Source: Methylotenera sp. (lineage in GTDB: Bacteria > Pseudomonadota > Gammaproteobacteria > Burkholderiales > Methylophilaceae). Taken from it: a DNA stretch of 64,000 bases. Below are positions 28,398 through 37,763 of this stretch, piece by piece; positions within the stretch are counted from its first letter, which is position 1; every line of letters starts with the position of its first letter. Made by a program: the position numbers and the translations under genes. The stretch lies in contig NZ_JAQSDZ010000005.1 in NCBI RefSeq assembly GCF_029946165.1, forward strand, positions 1 through 64,000, read 5' to 3'. The notes under the pieces are model-generated. The model ran no database searches. It was not told where the DNA came from and was given only the letters and a program-made list of their open reading frames with translations.

Positions 28398-29945
28398 ATG
28401 GAAAAACTTGTTGGTCAGGTAGACGACTTATTAATTTCACTCGGTTTAGAAGGCCGTCTAGTCAATTTGGCTGATGGTAGCCGACTAGAAGTGCTGGAGG
28501 TTGTGAGGGTCGTTCCAAGTAAGCGCATTGTTTGTAGATGCCTATGGAGTAATGGTAGCAAGCAAAATGAAAAAAAGAAGGTGTATGCCAAGATTTTTAT
28601 AGGTCTTGAAGCAGAGCGATACGCTGATAGAGATAAAAGTGGTGTCCAGCTGTTAGAAAAAGCAAACATATGCACGCCACAGCTTTTGCTTGATGTCGAC
28701 TTAATTAATCCTTCTGGCAAGGTACTCATATTTGATGAAGTTATCGACAGCATCAATGCAGAACAATACTACTCAGCTTTGATGACATCTGGAGATATCG
28801 CTGGCAGATTTAATTTAATGTCTTTGCTGGTATATGAAGTTGCCGGTCATCACAATGCACAGTTAATTCAAACTGACTTATATCTTAAAAACTTTTTAGT
28901 GCAGAACGAAACCATTTACACACTTGATGGCGATGGTGTCCGTCGTTTATCCTCCTTATTTAGAGAGCGCCAAAAGCTACATAATCTTGCAACGCTCTTT
29001 TCAAAAATGGATGTGTTAGATGATTGCTGGATTTCTCAGCTTTATGAGCGATATTGCTCAAAGTTAGCCTTAGTATCTAATCCTTTTGCAGAAGCTGAAA
29101 TTTGGTATCTCACCCAGAAAATTCGTCGTAAAGTTGCAGGTAATTATGCCGATAAGAAAGTCTTTCGCACGTGCACAGATGTGAATGTGCTGAAAGAGTT
29201 TAGAAATTATACTGCGGTGGCAAGTCAGTTTGATGTGACTGATTTCCCCATATCGTATTTAGACGCAACGCTATTGAACAAAGATAGCAATCTCAAAAAC
29301 GGAAATACCTGCACAATTTCTAAGCTATTGATTGAGAAAGCTTCGGCTCAGAGTACATCGCCTGAGAAAGTTTCGGTGGTAGTCAAGCGCTATAATATTA
29401 AGAGTTTTTTGCATGGTTTAAATCGCGCATTTCGAGTTAGTCGAGCCGCAATATCATGGGCGAATGCGCACCGATTAATGATTTCTGGAATTGCAACTCC
29501 TAAGCCCGTGGCTTTGATAGAAGAGCGTTTTGGATGGATTAAGCGCCGGACTTATTTCTTAAGTGAATATTTAGACGCACCAGATGCACTTCAGTACTTT
29601 TCTGCTAACGTAGACAAAGAATCAGCAGCGAGAAATTTAGCCACATTATTTTATAAGCTATATTTGCTTAAGTTTTCGCATGGAGACTGCAAAGCGACCA
29701 ATATTAAAATGTTGAATGGCATGCCAATGTTAATTGATTTGGATGGCATGAATGCGCATTCAGTGCATTGGTTATTTGAACCATGGTTCAAGAGGCAGCA
29801 TATCAAAGACCTTCAAAGATTGATGAAAAACTGGGAGCATAATCCCGATGTGACAACCATATTAAAAAGTGCCTTTATACAAAAGTATAACGAGCAATAT
29901 CCGTTTGAAAATGACCCCATTTTGCGACGTGCGGGTATCGCATGA
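28398..29945 (+). CDS. Tandem WaaP/protein-kinase-like protein (two kinase-fold domains)
   Basis: About 515 residues, roughly twice a WaaP. Two kinase-like C-lobes are visible. Numbering from the TTG at 28383, the first has QTDLYLKNF (D165, N170) with DGD (D182, D184); the second has HGDCKATN (H433, D435, N440) with DLDG (D452, D454). The second matches the canonical catalytic loop, while the first has Gln for His but keeps the Asp. An N-lobe Lys precedes each (VYAKIF, VVVKRY). P. aeruginosa has an additional kinase-like gene in this position (PA5006 type). Probable LPS core kinase; substrate unknown. The start may be the TTG at 28383. Confidence 0.72.
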   Translation: MEKLVGQVDDLLISLGLEGRLVNLADGSRLEVLEVVRVVPSKRIVCRCLWSNGSKQNEKKKVYAKIFIGLEAERYADRDKSGVQLLEKANICTPQLLLDVDLINPSGKVLIFDEVIDSINAEQYYSALMTSGDIAGRFNLMSLLVYEVAGHHNAQLIQTDLYLKNFLVQNETIYTLDGDGVRRLSSLFRERQKLHNLATLFSKMDVLDDCWISQLYERYCSKLALVSNPFAEAEIWYLTQKIRRKVAGNYADKKVFRTCTDVNVLKEFRNYTAVASQFDVTDFPISYLDATLLNKDSNLKNGNTCTISKLLIEKASAQSTSPEKVSVVVKRYNIKSFLHGLNRAFRVSRAAISWANAHRLMISGIATPKPVALIEERFGWIKRRTYFLSEYLDAPDALQYFSANVDKESAARNLATLFYKLYLLKFSHGDCKATNIKMLNGMPMLIDLDGMNAHSVHWLFEPWFKRQHIKDLQRLMKNWEHNPDVTTILKSAFIQKYNEQYPFENDPILRRAGIA

Positions 29946-30022
29946 GATGTAATTTGTATCAAAATCGCTATTGAAGCCTCGCTTTAAGTTAAAATGCTAA
30001 AAATTCATTTGAAAGTATTCGC

Positions 30023-31741
30023 ATGATTGTATTAGGTTTATCTGGTGCTTTAGGGCATGACGCTTCAGCCGCGATATTGGTTGATGGCAAAATTATTGCA
30101 GCGGCAGAGGAAGAGCGTTTTATCCGCGATAAACACGCTAAAAATAAATTCCCTTATGAAGCTGCAAAGTTTTGTTTAGAGCAAGCGGGCGTTAAACCAG
30201 AAGATGTTGATATAGTTGCATTTCCCTATGCGGAAATCCCATTAAGCAGCAGTGCGCGTTGGCACTATGCAATGCGTCATTGGTATGCGCCAGATCGTGC
30301 TTTAGATGCAATATTTAACGGTAATCGTCGTTTCCGCCGCAACCGCGATAAATCACTGAAATTGATGGCCGATTTAGGCTTAACTAAAGCCAAGTTTGTC
30401 CCTGTAGAGCATCATTTGTCACATGCTTCTAGTGCATATCATTTAAGTGGTTTTAAAGAAAAAACGGCAATTGTTGGCATAGATGGTAAAGGTGAATATG
30501 CCACGACATTTTTTGGCTATGGCGAAAATGGTGTTATCCACAAAATTAAAGAATTTTATGATCCTGACTCACTGGGTGGCTTGTATGGGGCGATCACCGA
30601 ATATCTTGGTTTTGATATGTTGGATGGCGAGTTCAAAGTCATGGGGATGGCACCATATGGTGATGCCAGCAAATATGACTTATCAAAATTAGTCACTTTT
30701 GAAGATGGTGAATTGCGTATCAATACCGATTTCGTAAACGTCGTCGGTTTGCGCCGCTTTAAAGAAAATGGTCGTGGACATTACTTCTCGCCAAAATTGA
30801 TTGAGTGGCTAGGCCCCAAGCGTCATGGTGATGAGATTGATGATCCATACATTCATTACGCCGCATCTGTACAAGCTTTGTTAGAAGACATTGCGCTAAA
30901 GATGATTGATTATTATCTTGGCGATATTATTAAAGAAACAGGCCGCATTGCCATGGCAGGCGGCGTTGCGCTGAATGTAAAACTTAACCAGCGCATTATT
31001 GCTATGCCGCATGTTAAAGAACTTTTTGTACAGCCAGCTTCAGGTGACAATGGTACTTCATTAGGTGCTGCCACGTATGCCGCGCATTTGGCTGGTGAAG
31101 TCATACAGCCTATGCAGCATGCTTATTTAGGGCCTTCTTATACGAGCGAGGAATGTATTGCCGCTTGTGAAGTGCATCCATCTAAACCAAAATTCACTCG
31201 CGTAGAAAACGCTGCACAAAAAGGTGCTGAGTTACTTGCAACGGGCAATCCGCTAGCTTGGTTGCAGGGTCGCATGGAGTTTGGGCCACGTTCATTAGGT
31301 TGCCGCAGTATCTTGGGTGACCCGAGTTATCCTGGTGTGGCAGATCGTATCAATGCGCAAATTAAATATCGCGAGCGCTGGCGTCCATTTTGTCCAAGTA
31401 TTTTGGATCGTGTTGCGCCTGATATTTTACAAACGAATCATCCTGCACCATATATGACGTTTACGTTTGATGTAGCAGAACATTGGAAATCGCGTATTCC
31501 AGAAGTCGTGCATGAAGATGGTACAGCTCGTGCACAAGTGGTTTCGCATGATACTAATCCGCGTTATTACGAGTTAATCGAGCATTTAGAAAAGTTACGC
31601 GGCATACCCGTGGTGTTAAACACCTCACTTAACCGTCGAGGCGAGCCTATGATTTGCTCGCCGACTGATGCACTCAATATGTTTTTTGGTTGTGACCTAG
31701 AGTATTTAATGATGGAAGATATTTTGGTTACAAAAAAATAA
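30023..31741 (+). CDS. Carbamoyltransferase, NodU/CmcH family
   Basis: 572 residues. Uses carbamoyl phosphate and ATP to carbamoylate a hydroxyl group. N-terminal Kae1-like domain begins LGLSGALGHDASAAIL; HHLSHASSAYH and GIDGKGEYAT hold metal and nucleotide ligands; the C-terminal YrdC-like part has RMEFGPRSLGCRSILGDP. In the P. aeruginosa core locus a related enzyme carbamoylates HepII, and the neighbours here match, so the LPS core is the probable acceptor. Carbamoyl phosphate is made by carAB at 51.9-56.4 kb. A hairpin terminator follows. Confidence 0.9.
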   Translation: MIVLGLSGALGHDASAAILVDGKIIAAAEEERFIRDKHAKNKFPYEAAKFCLEQAGVKPEDVDIVAFPYAEIPLSSSARWHYAMRHWYAPDRALDAIFNGNRRFRRNRDKSLKLMADLGLTKAKFVPVEHHLSHASSAYHLSGFKEKTAIVGIDGKGEYATTFFGYGENGVIHKIKEFYDPDSLGGLYGAITEYLGFDMLDGEFKVMGMAPYGDASKYDLSKLVTFEDGELRINTDFVNVVGLRRFKENGRGHYFSPKLIEWLGPKRHGDEIDDPYIHYAASVQALLEDIALKMIDYYLGDIIKETGRIAMAGGVALNVKLNQRIIAMPHVKELFVQPASGDNGTSLGAATYAAHLAGEVIQPMQHAYLGPSYTSEECIAACEVHPSKPKFTRVENAAQKGAELLATGNPLAWLQGRMEFGPRSLGCRSILGDPSYPGVADRINAQIKYRERWRPFCPSILDRVAPDILQTNHPAPYMTFTFDVAEHWKSRIPEVVHEDGTARAQVVSHDTNPRYYELIEHLEKLRGIPVVLNTSLNRRGEPMICSPTDALNMFFGCDLEYLMMEDILVTKK

Positions 31742-31798
31742 CTTCTTGCACATTAAACATACACTCTATTTGTTTAAAATCTATCTAATTAACTAAAC

Positions 31799-31824
31799 AG
31801 GCCGCTTAAAACAGCGGCTTTTGT
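31799..31824 (+). terminator. Hairpin terminator after the carbamoyltransferase gene
   Basis: GCCGCT-TAAAAC-AGCGGC (31801-31818) followed by TTTT. It would end the core-modification transcript and insulate edd. Confidence 0.75.
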
Positions 31825-31871
31825 TTGACGATTAGGCTCAGTTTAGCGATAATCGGGGTTAGTGTTTTTTC

Positions 31872-31925
31872 TTAACTTAGTAAATTTTCTTATGGTATAT
31901 TTTCTTAAGATCTTCTTACTAAGTT
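31872..31925 (+). promoter_or_regulatory. edd promoter with flanking inverted repeat
   Basis: TTAACT (31872-31877), 18 bases, TATATT (31896-31901) with a TGn extension form a likely promoter. A perfect 10-bp inverted repeat, AACTTAGTAA (31874-31883) and TTACTAAGTT (31916-31925), overlaps the -35 and the start of transcription; the arms are 42 bases apart, four helical turns. TTTTCTTA occurs three times (31867, 31885, 31900). Confidence 0.55.
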
Positions 31926-31959
31926 CCGCAAGTTAGTTATCAAGTAGAGTATCTAAATT

Positions 31960-33774
31960 ATGAAACAATCCCATTTAGAGGTTACTGAACGTATTATTGA
32001 AAAAAGCCGCCCTACGCGCACGGCTTATTTAAATCGTTTAGATGATATTGTAAATCGCCAACGTGGTGCAGACCGCCTAGGTTGCGCCAATGTGGCGCAT
32101 GCGTTTGCTGCCATGCCAGCCAACGATAAATTCAAAGTGGTCGTCGAAAAAGCACCGAATATCGGTATTATCACGGCTTACAATGAAATGCTTTCTGCGC
32201 ATCAACCGTATGTAAACTATCCAGACATTATTCGCGATGAAGCGCATAAATATGGAGCAACAGTGCAAGTTGCTGGTGGCGTGCCAGCGATGTGTGATGG
32301 TATTACTCAAGGTGAGCCTGGCATGGAGCTATCGCTGTTTAGCCGCGATACCATCGCCATGAGTACAGCCATTGCACTTTCACATGATGTTTTTGATGCG
32401 GCATTATTACTTGGCGTGTGCGATAAAATCGTTCCAGGTTTGCTCATTGGTGCATTGCAGTTTGGCCATTTGCCATGTGTTTTTGTACCAGCAGGGCCAA
32501 TGAGTACAGGTATTGATAACACGACAAAGTCTAAAGTGCGCGAACAGTACGCACAGGGTAAAGTTAATCGCCAAGAATTGTTGGCATCAGAATCTGCAGC
32601 GTACCACGGCGCTGGTACTTGTACATTTTACGGGACTGCAAATAGTAACCAAATGTTGATGGAAGCCATGGGCTTACATGTGCCAGGTGCTGCCTTTATT
32701 CATCCACACGATGGTATGCGGGAAATGCTAACTCGCGAAGCGGTGAAGTTGGTGTTGCAAAACACTAAGAAAGAGCAATTTACGCCAATTGGGCGCTTGG
32801 TAGATGAGTATGTGATTGTTAACGCGATGGTTGCTTTATTAGCCACTGGCGGCTCAACCAATCATTTGATTCATTGGGTTGCTGTGGCGCGTGCCGCAGG
32901 TATTATGATTGACTGGACAGACTTCTATCATCTAGCTAAAACAACACCGTTATTAGCAAGTGTTTACCCAAATGGTAAAGCTGATGTGAATGAGTTCCAA
33001 AACGCTGGTGGCCCTGCATTTGTAATCCGTGAATTGATTGATGCGGGATATATGTTCCCAGATGTATTCACTGTGGCTTATGGCGGTTTGCGTGATTATG
33101 GCAAGTTACCAGTGAAAGAAGATAACAAATTAGTTTGGAAAGATCTGCCAAAAGAAAGCCCAGATGAAACTATCGTGCGCACGGCAGCGTTCCCTTTCAA
33201 TGAATCAGGCGGTCTACGTTTGCTTAAAGGTAATTTGGGCCGTAGCGTCATTAAAATTTCAGCTGTTCCAGAAGATCGTCACATCATTGAGGCGCCAGCG
33301 ATTGTATTTGATGCACAAGAAGAGTTGTTGGCTGCCTTTGATCGAGGTGAACTAGAGAGAGACTTTATTGCCGTGGTGCGTTTTCAAGGCCCTAAAGCCA
33401 ACGGCATGCCAGAGCTACATAAACTCACGCCTCCATTAGCCGTGTTGCAAAACAAAGGCTTCAGAGTAGCTATTGTCACAGATGGCCGTATGAGTGGCGC
33501 ATCTGGAAAAATACCTGCAGCTATTCATTTGAGCCCAGAAGCGTCAGCTGGCGGCCCATTAGCAAAAGTGCGTGATGGCGATATTATTCGCTTAAACGCT
33601 ACGGTTGGTATGGTCAACGTATTGGTCGATGAAGATGAATGGGCAGAACGTGAAGTTGCTGAGCTTTCAGATACTAAACGTCACCAAAATTCACATGGCT
33701 TCGGTCGCGAGCTTTTTGGTGGTATGCGTAGAAATGTACTCTCAGCTGAAGAAGGCGCAATCACTTGGTTGTAG
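31960..33774 (+). CDS. edd: Phosphogluconate dehydratase
   Basis: 604 residues. Edd converts 6-phosphogluconate to 2-keto-3-deoxy-6-phosphogluconate. IlvD/Edd family with a [4Fe-4S] cluster; conserved blocks [31 protein letters not shown] and [16 protein letters not shown] are intact and supply the cluster cysteines, with [12 protein letters not shown] near the C-terminus. The length and the MCDGITQGE form mark it as Edd, not dihydroxy-acid dehydratase. eda follows, so this is the Entner-Doudoroff pair, which in methylotrophs closes one variant of the RuMP cycle. Confidence 0.96.
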   Translation: MKQSHLEVTERIIEKSRPTRTAYLNRLDDIVNRQRGADRLGCANVAHAFAAMPANDKFKVVVEKAPNIGIITAYNEMLSAHQPYVNYPDIIRDEAHKYGATVQVAGGVPAMCDGITQGEPGMELSLFSRDTIAMSTAIALSHDVFDAALLLGVCDKIVPGLLIGALQFGHLPCVFVPAGPMSTGIDNTTKSKVREQYAQGKVNRQELLASESAAYHGAGTCTFYGTANSNQMLMEAMGLHVPGAAFIHPHDGMREMLTREAVKLVLQNTKKEQFTPIGRLVDEYVIVNAMVALLATGGSTNHLIHWVAVARAAGIMIDWTDFYHLAKTTPLLASVYPNGKADVNEFQNAGGPAFVIRELIDAGYMFPDVFTVAYGGLRDYGKLPVKEDNKLVWKDLPKESPDETIVRTAAFPFNESGGLRLLKGNLGRSVIKISAVPEDRHIIEAPAIVFDAQEELLAAFDRGELERDFIAVVRFQGPKANGMPELHKLTPPLAVLQNKGFRVAIVTDGRMSGASGKIPAAIHLSPEASAGGPLAKVRDGDIIRLNATVGMVNVLVDEDEWAEREVAELSDTKRHQNSHGFGRELFGGMRRNVLSAEEGAITWL

Positions 33775-33825
33775 CAGCTTGAACATATAATAAATTAGAG
33801 TTAACTTAAAATTAGGTAAAAAAGC

Positions 33826-34452
33826 ATGAACACATTAGATTTAGCCAATTACGGCCCAGTTATTCCAGTTATTGTTATCAATCGCGTTGAAGATGCTGTG
33901 CCGATGGCAGCCGCATTGCTAGAAGGCGGTATCAGAGTGCTGGAAATCACGCTACGTACTTCATGCGCACTTGCAGGTATGGAGGCGATTGCCAAAGCAT
34001 TACCAGAAGCGATTATGGGCTCAGGCACAGTGCGCAATCTTAAAGATGCACAAGCTTCAAAAGACGCGGGTTGTCAATTTGCTGTAAGCCCAGGTTACAC
34101 GAGCGAACTAGGTCAAGCAGCACGTAAAATGGGCTTGCCTTTATTACCAGGCGTTTCTACAGGCTCAGAAATTATGATGGCAAACGCTGATGACTATTAT
34201 TTCTTAAAATTATTCCCAGCAGTTGCAGTTGGCGGCATTAATTTACTTAAAGGATTTTCAGGACCGTTTGGCGATGTTAAGTTCTGCCCAACAGGTGGCG
34301 TAACGGTTGAATCTGCACCACAATTCTTATCATTACCTAACGTAGTGGTTTGTGGCGGTACATGGCTGACACCCGCGGATGCTGTAGCGCGTGGCGATTG
34401 GGCACATATTACTAAGTTAGCCAAAGAGGCGAGTGCGATTAAAGCAGCTTAA
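33826..34452 (+). CDS. eda: KDPG (2-keto-3-deoxy-6-phosphogluconate) aldolase
   Basis: 208 residues. Eda splits KDPG to pyruvate and glyceraldehyde 3-phosphate; many Eda proteins also act on 4-hydroxy-2-oxoglutarate. Class I aldolase: the Schiff-base Lys is in YYFLKLFPA, the general-base Glu in RVLEITLRT, and the phosphate loop in CPTGGVT. It starts 51 bases after edd and ends before a strong terminator, so edd-eda form a two-gene operon. Confidence 0.96.
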   Translation: MNTLDLANYGPVIPVIVINRVEDAVPMAAALLEGGIRVLEITLRTSCALAGMEAIAKALPEAIMGSGTVRNLKDAQASKDAGCQFAVSPGYTSELGQAARKMGLPLLPGVSTGSEIMMANADDYYFLKLFPAVAVGGINLLKGFSGPFGDVKFCPTGGVTVESAPQFLSLPNVVVCGGTWLTPADAVARGDWAHITKLAKEASAIKAA

Positions 34453-34479
34453 TTAAACTGATTATTAAAGCTTGAAAAT

Positions 34480-34534
34480 GTAATCAGGGTTTTGACCTTA
34501 GTGAAATCTAAGGTTAGAACCCTTTTTTATTACA
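34480..34534 (+). terminator. Strong terminator after eda
   Basis: A 15-bp stem (34487-34501 with 34508-34522, two G-U pairs) is followed by TTTTTT, with TGTAAT and ATTACA pairing outside. Confidence 0.85.
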
Positions 34535-34579
34535 TGAATTTTCATAGTAGTTCGGCGTTAATATTGTTTGGGATTGATA

Positions 34580-35242
34580 GTGAATAATAAAATACAAGAA
34601 TATAAATCGATAGTGTTCGACTGCGATGGAGTAATCTTAGATTCTAACGTGGTGAAAACTGAAGCTTACTTTCGCACAGCTAAAAAATTAGGCGCAACCG
34701 ACGAGCAAGCTCAAGCATTAGTGGATTACCACGTTAAACTAGGTGGAATTTCACGTTATCACAAGTTTGATTATTATCTTCGTGAGATTTTAAAGCAACC
34801 AGCTACAAAAGAGGCTATTCAAGTGTTGCTAGATGAGTTCGCACATGAGTTGGAGATCGAGTTAATGGAGTGTGAGATTGCATCAGGCCTGCAAGCCCTA
34901 CGTGAAGCCACGCCTAATGCTAAATGGTCTATACTTTCAGGCGGCGATCAGCAAGAGATTCGCACCTTATTTGCTAAGCGTCATTTAGCAGGTTTCTTTA
35001 ATGGTGGATTGTTCGGCAGCCCTAATAATAAAGATGAGGTACTTGCACGCGAAAAAGCCAACGGTAATTTGCAGTTTCCAGCCTTGTTTATTGGAGATAG
35101 TAAGTATGACTATGAAGCTGCAAGTCGAGCTGGACTAGACTTCATTTTTGTTACGGACTGGACAGAGGTGGCCGATTGGCGGGAGTTCACTAAAGCCAAC
35201 AAAATCCAAGTAATGGATAACATTAGTGACTTAATTAGGTAA
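34580..35242 (+). CDS. HAD family phosphatase-like hydrolase
   Basis: About 220 residues. HAD superfamily, C1-type helical cap. Motif I FDCDGVILDSN has both catalytic Asp; motif II is SGGD; the motif III Lys is probably in NKDEVLAREKAN; motif IV is FIGDSKYDYEAA. GGGA at 34570-34573 places GTG 34580 as the likely start. It is not GmhB or KdsC by motif or architecture. The neighbouring sugar genes suggest a sugar-phosphate phosphatase, but the substrate is unknown. Confidence 0.82.
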   Translation: MNNKIQEYKSIVFDCDGVILDSNVVKTEAYFRTAKKLGATDEQAQALVDYHVKLGGISRYHKFDYYLREILKQPATKEAIQVLLDEFAHELEIELMECEIASGLQALREATPNAKWSILSGGDQQEIRTLFAKRHLAGFFNGGLFGSPNNKDEVLAREKANGNLQFPALFIGDSKYDYEAASRAGLDFIFVTDWTEVADWREFTKANKIQVMDNISDLIR

Positions 35243-35265
35243 ATGTATCTTAGAGCTTTAATCCA

Positions 35266-36162
35266 ATGACTCAAAATAAACAGCTTTCAATCATCATTGT
35301 TAACTTCAATACAGGTTTATATACCGTTGATTGCATAGACTCACTATTTAAGCAGGAGGACATTAATTTTGAAATTATCGTAGTAGATAATGCTAGTCAA
35401 GATAACAGTCTTGTATTGTTGCGTGAAAATTTTGCTGATCGCATAACCTTAATAGAGAGTAAAGAGAACTTAGGTTTTGGGCGAGCTAATAATTTGGCGG
35501 CTAACCAAGCTCGAGGCGAGTATTTGTTATTATTAAATCCAGATACTGCTATTGAAAACCGCAATGCACTTAAGATGATGTTTGAGCAACTAAAAAATAA
35601 TGCCGAAATTGGCTTGTTAGGTCCTGCAATTGATGAGCCGAGAAAAAATAAACAAGTATTACCGCGTTATAGTTATCCATCATCTCGATATCTAAAACAT
35701 ACGGAAAAGTTTAAAAATTTACCTGGTGAAATTGCATGGTTACTTGGCGCTTGCATGCTTATTAAGCGTAGTTTATTTGAAGAGATAAAAGGTTTTGACC
35801 CTGATTATTTCTTGTATGGAGAAGATGCTGATATTTGCTTAAAGGTTAGAATCGCTGGTTACGCAATCGAATATTACGACTCTGTAAAGATTACACATAT
35901 AGCTGGAGTGAGTGAGTTTAATGCTAACTCGCTTGATAAATGGTTAAGAAAAAAACGAGGGGTGTTTCTTTTTTGCGCTAAACATTATGATCCGAGAGAT
36001 GTGCTTAGAATTGCAAAAAAAACCATCTTTAAATCAAATATGTATTTGGGGGCATTATTCATAACGAGTTGCTTGCGAAGAGTTGATGATGTTGCATTTT
36101 TAGATAAAAAGCATCGATTACAAGCATCTATAATTGCGGCTAAAGAAATCATTAGTAAATAA
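35266..36162 (+). CDS. Glycosyltransferase family 2 protein (rhamnosyltransferase-like)
   Basis: 298 residues, GT2. N-terminal IIIVNFNTGLYTVDCIDSL, VVDNASQDNS, and the metal-binding LLLLNPDTAIEN, with C-terminal GFDPDYFLYGEDADICLKVR containing the catalytic-base ED. This layout is that of WbbL-like enzymes that add rhamnose or related sugars to surface polysaccharides. It lies 23 bases after the HAD gene and runs toward a convergent membrane glycosyltransferase gene. Base composition is distinctly AT-rich. Confidence 0.85.
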   Translation: MTQNKQLSIIIVNFNTGLYTVDCIDSLFKQEDINFEIIVVDNASQDNSLVLLRENFADRITLIESKENLGFGRANNLAANQARGEYLLLLNPDTAIENRNALKMMFEQLKNNAEIGLLGPAIDEPRKNKQVLPRYSYPSSRYLKHTEKFKNLPGEIAWLLGACMLIKRSLFEEIKGFDPDYFLYGEDADICLKVRIAGYAIEYYDSVKITHIAGVSEFNANSLDKWLRKKRGVFLFCAKHYDPRDVLRIAKKTIFKSNMYLGALFITSCLRRVDDVAFLDKKHRLQASIIAAKEIISK

Positions 36163-36190
36163 CTTAGCCGAGTACTCTGCAATGTTTTTA

Positions 36191-37762
36191 CTAGTTAGTT
36201 TTTTTTAGGTAAATCATAATTTCCTTCTTTTTTCTGTAGGCATAAAACTCTTTAACTAAATTATATTGTGGTAATTTTTCATCTAGTAGTGCCTTCCTAG
36301 CTGGAAATTCCTCATCAATGTTTATGTTAATAACAAGATAACTATATTGATAGATTGAACCATCTTCAATAGCTCTTTTTGTGTAATCCCAATATTTGTA
36401 ACCTCGCCCTGCATACGGTGCTCCAGCAAAATAACGTGAGCGAGGAGTTACGTAAAACACCTTACTATTAGGTACATTCTGTGTTTTGATATAAGCGACA
36501 GCTTCTTGCTCAAAATTATAACCCGCTCGTTTGGGAAGCAGATTATCAATGCCAGAATATACTATGAGTGCTAGCAACAGTAGTAGGGCTAATTTTTTAT
36601 TGAAATTTTTAACTGCGGATTTGGTTATCTCTTCAAATAGATGACTTAGATGAAAAGATGCGAATATTAATACAATAAACACAAAAGCAATGATGTATCG
36701 ACTAGAAAGTATAAAGACACTTGCAATGATTACTGCCGCATTGAGAGTCGCAAGCATTAACACCCAATTGAAAATGTGACGAGTATCTTTTTGTATTTTA
36801 TATTTAGATTGATCAATGTTGGAATTAGAACGATTCAGAGCGAAAATACTAATCACAGGCCAGCTTATGATTCCAAGAACTTTTATTATAAGAATGCTTG
36901 CTAAGCTAATTATAACCCCTAGCATCCCATAATCTGATAAGTAGTCACCGAGAACTTCATTCCCCATAATTGAAGCTTTGGCAATAAAGTTAGTTGAAAT
37001 TTCATTCATTATTCTAGGAAATATTGACACGGCCTCTTGCAGTCTTCCAAAATCACTCAAATGTGTTGTGGGTGAAAGTATCAAAATACTTAGAATAAGC
37101 CCAATTAAAAAAATTGGTATTAAGTTTATGATTAAGTAGTGTGTGATTTTTTGTTTTAGTGAAAATTCATGTACTGTAAATAGAATAAGAGGTAGACAGA
37201 CTAGAAAAGTAATCGCTTCGATTCTAAATAACACAGCGAGAATCGCGGAAACTTGCCAAAGTAGCGCATCACTCAGTTTATGAGTGCGATAAAACTTAAC
37301 AAAATAAACCAAGCTGGTAAGGTACATCGCCCAAAAGCCTTGATCACGCAACAGCATGGGCAATACATCACCAACTATATATGAGGAGCTAAGTAGTAAA
37401 AATGTACCAGAAATAATGGTTAATTTGTCGCCACCTGCCAACTTGATTAGATTGATGAAGCTATAAGTAGTAATGCCAAAAAATATGACATTAAGTAACT
37501 GTGCAGATGCTTGAACACCTAAGGTTGTTAGTTGATGTGTAAAATTAATCAGTGCTGGATAAAACGGCCAATTAAAAAGAGCCGCACCTTGCTTCCACTC
37601 ACCTAGTGAGAACAGTCTTGCAATTTCAAAGTATAGTACTGAATCATCATTAATCCAGCCGTGTTGAATATAGATTACTTGGCAAGTAATAGCGATGCTT
37701 GCTAGTGTAAGTAGCATTTGCAATTTCTCAGTTGAGAGAGAGAGTAATTTTTTTAATACCAT
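36191..37762 (-). CDS. Multispanning membrane protein, probable GT-C glycosyltransferase
   Basis: 523 residues with about ten to twelve hydrophobic segments. The first external loop holds D39-D40 (GWINDDSVLYFEIARL), the acidic pair typical of GT-C enzymes that use polyprenyl-phosphate sugars on the periplasmic side (ArnT/RgtA-like). The C-terminal tail is soluble and basic. It is the last gene of the minus-strand run from the sulfatase down. It may add a sugar to the LPS core or O-chain after flipping. One of the most AT-rich genes of the window. Confidence 0.65.
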   Translation of the reverse strand: MVLKKLLSLSTEKLQMLLTLASIAITCQVIYIQHGWINDDSVLYFEIARLFSLGEWKQGAALFNWPFYPALINFTHQLTTLGVQASAQLLNVIFFGITTYSFINLIKLAGGDKLTIISGTFLLLSSSYIVGDVLPMLLRDQGFWAMYLTSLVYFVKFYRTHKLSDALLWQVSAILAVLFRIEAITFLVCLPLILFTVHEFSLKQKITHYLIINLIPIFLIGLILSILILSPTTHLSDFGRLQEAVSIFPRIMNEISTNFIAKASIMGNEVLGDYLSDYGMLGVIISLASILIIKVLGIISWPVISIFALNRSNSNIDQSKYKIQKDTRHIFNWVLMLATLNAAVIIASVFILSSRYIIAFVFIVLIFASFHLSHLFEEITKSAVKNFNKKLALLLLLALIVYSGIDNLLPKRAGYNFEQEAVAYIKTQNVPNSKVFYVTPRSRYFAGAPYAGRGYKYWDYTKRAIEDGSIYQYSYLVININIDEEFPARKALLDEKLPQYNLVKEFYAYRKKKEIMIYLKKTN

Positions 37763-37763
37763 A

